Positions 57,801 to 64,000 of a stretch of 64,000 nt of DNA are shown here, one piece after another (position 1 is the first letter of the stretch; each line of letters starts with the position of its first letter). This DNA comes from Marthasterias glacialis. Its lineage: Eukaryota; Echinodermata; Asteroidea; Forcipulatida; Asteriidae. The stretch covers positions 11,266,328-11,330,327 of the forward strand of contig OU452239.1 of assembly GCA_911728455.2 (NCBI GenBank), given 5' to 3'. A program made the position numbers and the translations under genes. A model generated the notes under the pieces. The model was not told the origin of the DNA. It saw only the letters and a list, made by a program, of their open reading frames with translations, and ran no database searches.

Positions 57801-60800
57801 AAAAATGGCGTAACATTGATCAATTTATATTATTGACTAAAGAACATCAATGTAAAAACACGAAGGTAGAAATTGTAGTTATTGGGAACCTGTGCTGCTG
57901 TTTGGTTGCTGGAACTGCATACTATTTCTTAGGAGTTGAAACAAATTCAGGGACACTTAAATTAGCCCAAATGAATATAGATAGTAAGAGTGTAAGGTGA
58001 TTTGACTTAAAAGCGCCTGCGTGTCCCCTCAATACAGCCCGAGATCTATCTGTAGCCCAGACCTAAAATATGTTGCCCAAACCTTGTACCCATGTAAAGT
58101 CCGAACCCAAATTGAGCCCAAACCTTGTCCCTCTGTGTAGTCCGAACCTAAATTGAGCCCAAACCTTGTACCTATATGTAGTCCGAACCTAAATTGAGCC
58201 CAAACCTTGTACCTATGTGTAGTCCGAACCCAAATTGAGCCCAAACCTTGTACCTCTGTGTAGTCCGAACCCAAATTGAGCTCAAACCTTGTACCTATGT
58301 GTAGTCCGAACCCAAATTGAGCCCAAATATTGTAACTAAGTGTAGCCCGGGCCTAAAGCTGTGGCTGTTACTAAGGGTGTTTCTATGGGCTTACTAATGG
58401 TGATTAAGCCACAGCCGAAGCCGCTAATTCGGACGCAGCTTTTTAATCAGGCTATTGTTTAAGTACAGGGTCCGGGGTAAATCGAGATACAATGTTGGGG
58501 CTACATCTAGGTCTGGGGTAAATTGAGGTACAATGTTGGGGCTACATCTAGGTCTGGGGTAAATTGAGGTACAGTGTTGGGGCTACATCTAGGTCTGGGG
58601 TAAATTGAGATATGTTGGGGTTTCATCTAGGTCCGGGGTAAATTGAGGTACAATGATAGAGCCACAATGAGGTCTCGGGCTACATTTTAGGCCGCACAAT
58701 CGCCCAGTACTGTTTGACCATCATATTACACACAGTAATAGCGTATTAGATCCATTTAACGTGAGGCAATTTATAGGGAACCAGACGATCTTCAAAAAGA
58801 AAAGAAACCAGCTTTGAATGTTCAATTTCATTTTCTTGGACAAAGTACCCGTCTTATGCTACCAAAGTGTACCATTTCAATGCAATGCATTCCAAGGTCT
58901 CTTAGTTACCTGTACAAATCACCTGATGTGAAAAGGCCCTTTAATTCAAGTAACCGTACCTAAGATCTTATTGACACAACCGTGCGACACGAGAAGTTGT
59001 CTTGAAATGTCACATGGTCGCGCTCCGCAGTGGGCCATCTCCACAATGCGATGTCTCATTGTCTCCGGGAGAGGGCGCCCGTTTACAAACATACCCCCAA
59101 GCTGATTGAAGCCGCCGTCAGCTGGATAGAACGAGTGGAAACGGGAAACTGATATTACAAAGTGTGTAGTTTAGGAGGGAAATAATTTGTTCATTGTTGG
59201 TGCGGTACTCTCGCCATTATCAGTAATCATACTAATCACAAATGCAGTAATCAATATATCGATTCATAATATATAATCAATAGAAAACCAATTTCCTACT
59301 TTTATTAGTAGGCCTTATTTAAAAACGTTTTTGTGAACTTTACATGTATTCCTATACCTTTTTAACCCGTCAATTCAACTGTTAAGTAACTTGTTATCTT
59401 TGAAAGCTTGAATTATTATGGTCTTTGGACAAAGGTCCAGCAGATTGTAAAATAAATCAAGTTGAAAGGAAGAACCAGCAACTGAATTAAGTTAAAACTT
59501 TAACAGTATGAATAAAGACAAAATAAAAATGTACAAGTCTCTGAATCTCGGTATTATTTGAGTCACAACGTATGACAAAACTGGAGATTAAATTTAAGAA
59601 TTCTAAAAACAACATAAGACAGTCAATATTGTTCGAGGCATTTTAAGACGGTTTTGATTCAATTTTTGACTGTAATCCAGCACGCTGTGTACCCAATGTT
59701 ATAAAACATAAATGTTCACGGGTGACCTTTTGCTGGTTTTATTTTCATGTAAACTATACTGAAACTATTATGTTTCTCATTAAACAATAACGTCGAGACC
59801 AAAACGGCTCTTTTCTGAGCCAAACTTTTCTCCCAAATGAGATTTCTATACATGGTTGTACCTGCAAGTTTACCAGTTATAGTTACTTAATATTAAACGT
59901 TGGACGGTTGCACCGCCGTACACAAGTAAAAAAAAAAAAAGGAAATGCAGATTTTGACTTTCTTCCTCGAACAAGTTTTCAAAAGTTATGTTTATTGTTT
60001 TTCAAATGAGGGAAAAAAAACTACTAATTTTCACTTTCTATAATATAATAAAACCCGTGTAACATTACTGTAACATTACACACATGAGAACTGCGTTATC
60101 ATTTTGTTCGACAAAAATCTTATATTTACGTTTTGTGATACGTGAAACATATGTTAAACCGACATTGCTTTTTCATCAGTAAGTTTGAGTTTAGTTATTT
60201 ATATATATCCCTATATGGTTTTGTTTTTATTGATATCAAAACATATATCAAGAACTAAAACTGCGAAACTCAGTTCGTTCGAGTGTAAAGTTCTTACCTA
60301 AACTGCTACAGTGTGGAAACTGCTTCAGATAAGTAGGGGTTTTGGGGGTTGGTAATCTTTTTCTGATAAGCAAAATTGTTTTGTGCTTTTAATGTATAAG
60401 ACCATTCCATTAAGAGTATTGATAACAACATGTTTCGTGAAACTACCTACAATGTAGTTTTAACCGTCAGCAAGAAATTGTAACATTTCTTTAAAAAAAA
60501 AATAATAATTTGGAAAAGTTTCCGTTCTGTGTAATTTTTACTTTTACTTTTTGGGGGGACTGACAAAATGAGACACAAATCATCTCCATTTGTAAACCAT
60601 TATTGCTTTAATAGTGGAAGTATTAGGTACCACTGGTATTCTTTATGAACTCGGCCACTGTCAAACACTTTGATTCGAAAACGAATGTTATTTTAAACTG
60701 GAGCAATTAATTCCAAGAGGGTTTGGCACGTGGTTACCCTATCCATCTATCAATAAACTATAAAAACTATTATAAAACCCTCCTCAAAAAATACATTGAT

Positions 60801-60827
60801 TCGTTTGTACTTACCGCTAAAATGCAT
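54544..60827 (-). CDS. eyg: Pax eyegone-class transcription factor, complete coding region
   Basis: Seven exons (60827-60815, 59121-58960, 57580-57425, 56825-56559, 56412-56150, 55515-55420, 54810-54544) total 1224 nt, 407 residues plus TAG, all junctions in phase. A complete paired domain spans about 5-130, with PAI helices ([37 protein letters not shown]) and RED part ([20 protein letters not shown]). The homeodomain is at 274-333 ([37 protein letters not shown]; Ser at position 50). No octapeptide is seen between them. [11 protein letters not shown] and the [11 protein letters not shown] run are eyegone hallmarks rather than Pax6, Pax3/7 or Pax4. Drosophila eyg has a truncated PAI part; this one is whole. 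A nuclear, sequence-specific DNA-binding regulator; role in this animal is inferred from family. Database names may call it Pax-6-like. Confidence 0.95.
55420..55515 (-). CDS. eyg: eyg coding exon 6: homeodomain helices 1-2
   Basis: The exon is 96 nt, encoding [20 protein letters not shown] and [12 protein letters not shown]. Its end, between homeodomain residues 46 and 47, is the common intron position of paired-class homeoboxes. Confidence 0.94.
56150..56412 (-). CDS. eyg: eyg coding exon 5: Ser/Pro linker and homeodomain start
   Basis: The exon is 263 nt, with a Ser/Pro-rich linker ([27 protein letters not shown]), then [20 protein letters not shown], the N-terminal arm and first helix start. 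The exon ends after homeodomain position 14. Confidence 0.93.
56559..56825 (-). CDS. eyg: eyg coding exon 4: RED end and linker
   Basis: The exon is 267 nt, encoding [20 protein letters not shown] then [20 protein letters not shown] and a less conserved linker with [17 protein letters not shown] and [13 protein letters not shown]. Confidence 0.95.
57068..57178. mobile_element. CTCF-like palindromic MITE, copy 7, inside an eyg intron
   Basis: GGACACTAGGTGGCAGCAGA at the left and TTTGCTGCAACCTAGCGTCA at the right. It lies in the intron between coding exons 3 and 4 of eyg. Confidence 0.75.
57425..57580 (-). CDS. eyg: eyg coding exon 3: paired-domain linker and RED start
   Basis: The exon is 156 nt, encoding [20 protein letters not shown] (the minor-groove linker), then [20 protein letters not shown] and IRDKLVSD. 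Pax6 has YYETGS here; FLETGS is a difference. Splice sites are CTTATCCCCAG and GTAAGTC. Confidence 0.95.
58050..58360. repeat. 41-bp minisatellite array, locus 3 (forward)
   Basis: TCCGAACC starts at 58100, 58141, 58182, 58223, 58264 and 58305, an exact 41-base period. The unit contains AAATTGAGCCCAAACCTTGT and ACCTATGTGTAG. It lies in the intron between coding exons 2 and 3 of eyg. A long open frame across it is a by-product of the stop-free unit. Confidence 0.9.
58455..58690. repeat. 41-bp minisatellite array, locus 3 (inverted partner)
   Basis: GGGGTAAAT starts at 58474, 58515, 58556 and 58597, again exactly 41 bases apart. Read on the other strand, the unit has CCCCAACATTGTACCT, close to CCCAAACCTTGTACCT of the forward array. 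So it is an inverted relative of that array, about 95 bases away. Confidence 0.85.
58960..59121 (-). CDS. eyg: eyg coding exon 2: PAI half of the paired domain
   Basis: The exon is 162 nt. It has the beta-turn and first helices ([20 protein letters not shown]), then [20 protein letters not shown] and the recognition helix region [10 protein letters not shown]. All DNA-contacting landmarks of a full PAI subdomain are present. Confidence 0.95.
59125..60810. other. eyg first coding intron
   Basis: AT-rich, with no recognised exon. A minus-strand donor-like site (TTTAG|GTAAGAAC at about 60,295) follows a pyrimidine-rich stretch, but the possible exon lengths do not keep the eyg frame; it could at most be an alternative leader. 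Confidence 0.5.
60815..60827 (-). CDS. eyg: eyg coding exon 1 (start)
   Basis: ATG plus 10 bases (MHFS and one base) before GTAAGTAC. An in-frame TAG lies 18 bases upstream of the ATG, so this is the first usable start in this exon. The 5' UTR part of the exon extends toward about 60,970 or beyond; no TATA box stands out. Confidence 0.85.
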
Positions 60828-61668
60828 GCCAAACCTGGGCGACTAAATTCAACAACTCCAGCCGTCCAAACGCGCGGCGTAGCCCGGAGCGATTTCCACA
60901 CCGTAACCTCGTGCCTCAAACCCCGTTCAATTTTGCCCTGAAGCAGTTTGGCCTGGATTCCGCCCGCCTTATCCGATCACCGTGCCTCTGAAGTTATAGA
61001 CTGCTGTTCCCCCGTGCTTCACTCGTCAATTTAAACCTTATTAGGTGTTGTTAATTACGTTTGTAAGGGCGCTGGTAAACAATAGTCAACAATGGGGCGC
61101 GTGTTTGGTTACAAAGTAGTCCCCACGCACGCAACAGGCCAATTGAATCGACGTACGCCTGCGCGAACCTACACAAGGAGACAAGGTCTCCCAGTCTACG
61201 GGATTCATGGGGCCTATTGGAAACAAAAACCAGACGATCTGATACCCTACGTAATTATTCTCATAGACAAGGGTAGCATTGGACAACCAGTCACTTGAAA
61301 TTGGGGTTAGTTAAGTGTTTGTGTTAAGTGGGCGTGGTTAACTAAATGATGGAATGTTTGCGGTGTTGTAACTGGTCAATTGAGTGCGTGACGTATAATG
61401 ACTTTGAAACGCGTATTTCCACTTTTCAAGACGAAATTAAAGTAAGTCCCGCTACATGCTGTGAATGTATCTTGTACGATCTACACAAATTAATAAGTTT
61501 AACAAAATGATAATGACATAATTGTCCCTCGTTATTCCAAAAGGGTGATTACTCAAAATGTTTCCTAGTAGAATGCAGGAAGAATAGTTTTTCGCGATAA
61601 CTTTCACCGTCTTCCAGCGCCATTATACGAAAAGAAAAAAAAATACCATCGATGATTCTCAATCAGTG

Positions 61669-61762
61669 ATTGGTTGATCAAATGTTTACATCATTAAGCG
61701 CCTGGGAATCTGATTGGTCAGTCAGTCACAGTCAGTCTAACTTATTAAAACCCTGTGATTGG
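61669..61762 (-). promoter_or_regulatory. Three phased CCAAT boxes upstream of eyg
   Basis: ATTGG on the plus strand (CCAAT on minus, the eyg orientation) occurs at 61669, 61713 and 61758, spaced 44 and 45 bases, each within GATTGGT. Such regular spacing suits NF-Y. The distance to the eyg ATG is about 850-930 bases. Promoter assignment is inference. Confidence 0.4.
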
Positions 61763-62024
61763 TCAATTTGATCAGTCTTCACAGTATCACTTCCTTCGAT
61801 AAATTTGAACTTGGGGCGCAATTAGCACCAGTGTAATTTACAGACTGAGGACAAACAGCAGAGACGTGTTCGATTGCTTATTTTTTTACCCCAAGTAAAC
61901 ACGTAACTCCCTTTTAATGATTTGATAAAATCCGGTGCGAGTGTCTCTCGCTTTTGTGTCCCTTTGTTCGTTTTAAACAATTAGTCCATTGATTTATGTA
62001 TTAAGGATAACAAATCTAGTCTTA

Positions 62025-62050
62025 ACTAATTAGCTCCGGCAGTACTAACA
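62025..62050. promoter_or_regulatory. Homeodomain-site string upstream of eyg
   Basis: TTAACTAATTAGCTCCGG contains a TAATTA core site of the type bound by Antp- and paired-class homeodomains, in low-copy sequence. Weak evidence, listed because of its position. Confidence 0.2.
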
Positions 62051-62464
62051 AACAACAGAGCTAGCGCGTTATTCAGACAAAAGTGTTTTTCAATTTATGT
62101 TCAAATCAGTCTGTCCGGGTTTTTTTTTTTTTTTTTTTTTTTTAATTAAGTGTATAACGTTTTTCAAGGAAGGTCGCCTTTGTTTGTCGGTTTAATGATT
62201 TAAAGACAATTCAATTTTGATTAATAATAATTATCAGGATTAAAGCTAAATGAATGGAGACTGAGTCGACGTGATTGAACGTCTGCGTGTTGCTTTCGTC
62301 AACATGAAAAAAAGAAAAACCGACAACATTATTTCGAAACTTTGTCTTTCAAGTTTAGTCTGATGTGTACAGGTTTGAATTAGGTTTGCAATGGTAGCAG
62401 GATGTAAGAGAGAGATTTGGGAGAGGTTCTGGCTCTAAGATGTACAAGTGTTGAGATGTGATAG

Positions 62465-62510
62465 TCTCGACGTTTCGAACACTGTTGCTCTGCTTGTCTT
62501 CAGGATATAT
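62465..62510 (-). ncRNA. Hammerhead-ribozyme-like motif, copy 4
   Basis: Minus strand: CCTGAAGACAAGCAGAGC..AACAGTGTTCGAAACGTCG. Both core boxes (CTGAAGA, GAAAC) are intact, with a short ACA/TGT stem. It shares CGAAACGTCGAG with copy 1. Confidence 0.35.
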
Positions 62511-62689
62511 GAGATTTATTCACAATTGTTACCCGCAAACTGTCTCAGTTCATAAATCTGTTCAGAACACAGGTTTTTATTAATTTTTTATTTTATTGTA
62601 TTTATTTTTATTACGCATACAACAGCACAATTAGCGCCAATAACAGGATAAATAGGAAACGAGAAGAAATGTTCAGTTTTAGAAGTGGG

Positions 62690-62835
62690 AGGAAAACCCC
62701 AAATAGGGGAAAACCCACGCAATCAGGTAGGGACTGAAAACCCAATCCACACGCAAGGCTCCTGTCTGAGGTGGGATTCGAACCGGGGTCCACAGAGGTG
62801 AAAGGCATGGAAAGAAACCACTGAGCAAACCCGAT
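62690..62835 (-). repeat. tRNA-derived SINE (third family), copy 2
   Basis: AACCCACGCAATCAGGTAGG, GAAAACCCAATCCACACGCA and GGGATTCGAACCGGGGTCCA. The minus strand gives the B-box GGTTCGAATCCC. A shorter fragment lies at about 39,585-39,660. Confidence 0.65.
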
Positions 62836-63534
62836 TCTCCTAAAAGCTCACCTTGAAACACATCTTTCTATGATTTATGAGTTTTCAAATAAGCTTTATT
62901 TCCCCCCAATTCAGTCAAAAAGATGTCAATGCGGCAATGCCACTTTCTTAAAGAGAGGCTCCAAGGTCAAAATCAAGTCAGCGGTGCACTCATTTTCCAA
63001 TAGATAGAGTCCTTGGTAAAGTGTGCGGGGAATTACACGTCTCTAACCTGACGCTAAAATCGTGTAAAATGTCATGGTGCTTGATATCCTTCTGGTGCGA
63101 TTTTTGTCCAAATAAAAAAAAAATGTCAAAATGTCCAATGACGTCACATTTCCAATATGGGTCTGTATTGTTCCCAGTCAAAAATAACATGTCTCGCTTT
63201 TACGAAGTGGGGACAGACCATTTCCTCCGCACAGCCTCTTGTTTCATCATTACAATTAATTGAAAAAGTGACAAAAATAAAAGTGCACTAAGCGATCGTC
63301 TTATATTAAATATTGCTCCATAATTTGAGATAAACTTGTTCAATATTTGGTCTGTTACCACCGGTCTACAGATCCGTTGCATTCATCATTTTACTTCCTT
63401 TCTTCATAAAAAGGTTGAACGGATTTAATTGGCAAACGCCCGCATAATTGTAGGTTTTATTGTATTCTTGGCTCCCCAGGGCACCCATGCCCATGTCATG
63501 CACTTTTAAGAATTAAAAAACCATTTTCTTTTAG

Positions 63535-63582
63535 GAACCCACTGCAGCCGCGAGCAAACTTCACGCCATGCTCAAAAAATAG
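63535..63582 (+). CDS. Candidate terminal exon of an unidentified plus-strand gene
   Basis: The acceptor CCATTTTCTTTTAG is followed by 15 codons (EPTAAASKLHAMLKK) and TAG. AATAAA at 63631-63636 lies 48 bases after the stop, a compact and well-formed 3' end. It is phase 0 if GAA is the first codon. Upstream exons are not identified; the plus-strand exon at 49,919-49,984 ends in the same phase and would give ..LQERGYK-EPTAAASK.., in which case eyg lies in the intron. Confidence 0.45.
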   Translation, partial: EPTAAASKLHAMLKK

Positions 63583-63847
63583 ACGTTGGCCAACAACGGT
63601 GGCGTTCAAGAGTTCAGATAGATTCAATTTAATAAACCGTCAGCAGGCCCCTATCCAACAAGACGGGGGGAGGCACAGGAAACGCCGGGCGTGAGAACTT
63701 TAAACAAGTCCACAGATCTTTCAGTAATAAGGCGGTATGTTTCAAATGTTATGTGGCACGAGAAAGGTAGGGGGGGACGAGCGTGTCCGGGCAAACCTCC
63801 TTAGTGCGTCCCCCGCACGGCGTCCGTCAAGTTAGCTGTGCAAACAC

Positions 63848-63930
63848 TGCGCATGCGTTTACGGTTTCCTGGCGGGCGACTGTTGAAAATTAATATTGCG
63901 TTGCGTATTGGTTACGATTTGTATAAAGGA
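63848..63930 (+). promoter_or_regulatory. Possible promoter: NRF1-like site, reverse CCAAT and TATA
   Basis: TGCGCATGCG (63848-63857, NRF1-like palindrome), GTATTGG (reverse CCAAT, about 63,906) and TATAAA (63922-63927) fall within 80 bases. A gene starting to the right of the window would fit. No exon is visible before the edge. Confidence 0.3.
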
Positions 63931-64000
63931 AAATCGGCGTGTGGAATTGGTAATCTTGTTGTAGTTATCGTGACCCATGTATGGGAAATCTTTTAAACTC

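Larger units (their letters stand above)
61800..63530. other. Upstream region of eyg, no exon recognised
   Basis: It contains a poly-T run (62,120-62,142), a hammerhead-like motif (62,465), a third-family SINE (62,690-62,835) and AT-rich low-copy sequence. Confidence 0.5.

Noticed and set aside
58029-58274. Repetitive 81-codon open frame (WVRT..GYKVWA-type repeats)
   Set aside because: The 41-bp minisatellite unit has no stop in these frames; 41 is not a multiple of three, so the protein repeat is a by-product.
1-64000. CRISPR arrays, rRNA genes, bacterial operons or integrated viral genes
   Set aside because: No regularly spaced short repeats with unique spacers, no rRNA strings, and no capsid, envelope, integrase or long polymerase frames were seen. 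The only clear retroelement coding trace is the LINE remnant at 28.6 kb.

Overview
This is animal nuclear DNA: AT-rich, with long introns, canonical GT-AG splice sites and many short dispersed repeats. A Pax-type gene of the eyegone class with an intact paired domain, a secreted EGF/Calx-beta protein, and interrupted TTAGGG-type telomere-like repeats point to an ambulacrarian deuterostome. An echinoderm such as a sea star is most likely; a hemichordate is not excluded. Species assignment is inference.

Layout. (1) 1-12,400, minus strand: the 5' part of a gene for a secreted protein with a signal peptide, two EGF-like domains and at least three Calx-beta domains. Nine coding exons are visible, every intron between them is phase 1, and the gene runs off the left edge. 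(2) 16,048-33,400, minus strand: three small phase-0 exons that join into an 81-residue precursor with a signal peptide and a six-cysteine domain resembling CART-type neuropeptides. The promoter has a TATA-like box and a palindromic POU octamer site. (3) 44,497-45,025, plus strand: the last two exons of an unrecognised gene. (4) 49,426-51,411, plus strand: an RFX X-box followed by two compatible small exons, possibly a short ciliary protein. (5) 54,160-60,827, minus strand: the complete coding region of a Pax eyegone orthologue (seven coding exons, 407 residues). (6) 63,535-63,636, plus strand: a short terminal exon with stop and poly(A) signal, antisense to and beyond the eyg start; its upstream exons are unknown. 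If it joins the 49.9-kb exon, eyg would lie inside that gene's intron.

The rest is intron or intergenic sequence rich in repeats: tRNA-derived SINEs, palindromic MITE-like elements, a family whose ends carry a CTCF-like motif, a 41-bp minisatellite family at three loci plus a diverged relative, a LINE 3' remnant, and short hammerhead-ribozyme-like motifs of the type carried by Penelope-like retroelements. No bacterial operon, CRISPR array, rRNA or convincing standalone tRNA gene is visible.

Functional reading: eyg is a developmental transcription factor, the EGF/Calx-beta protein is probably extracellular matrix or adhesion, and the small cysteine-rich precursor is probably a secreted signal. 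They are separate genes and nothing in the sequence links them into one pathway.
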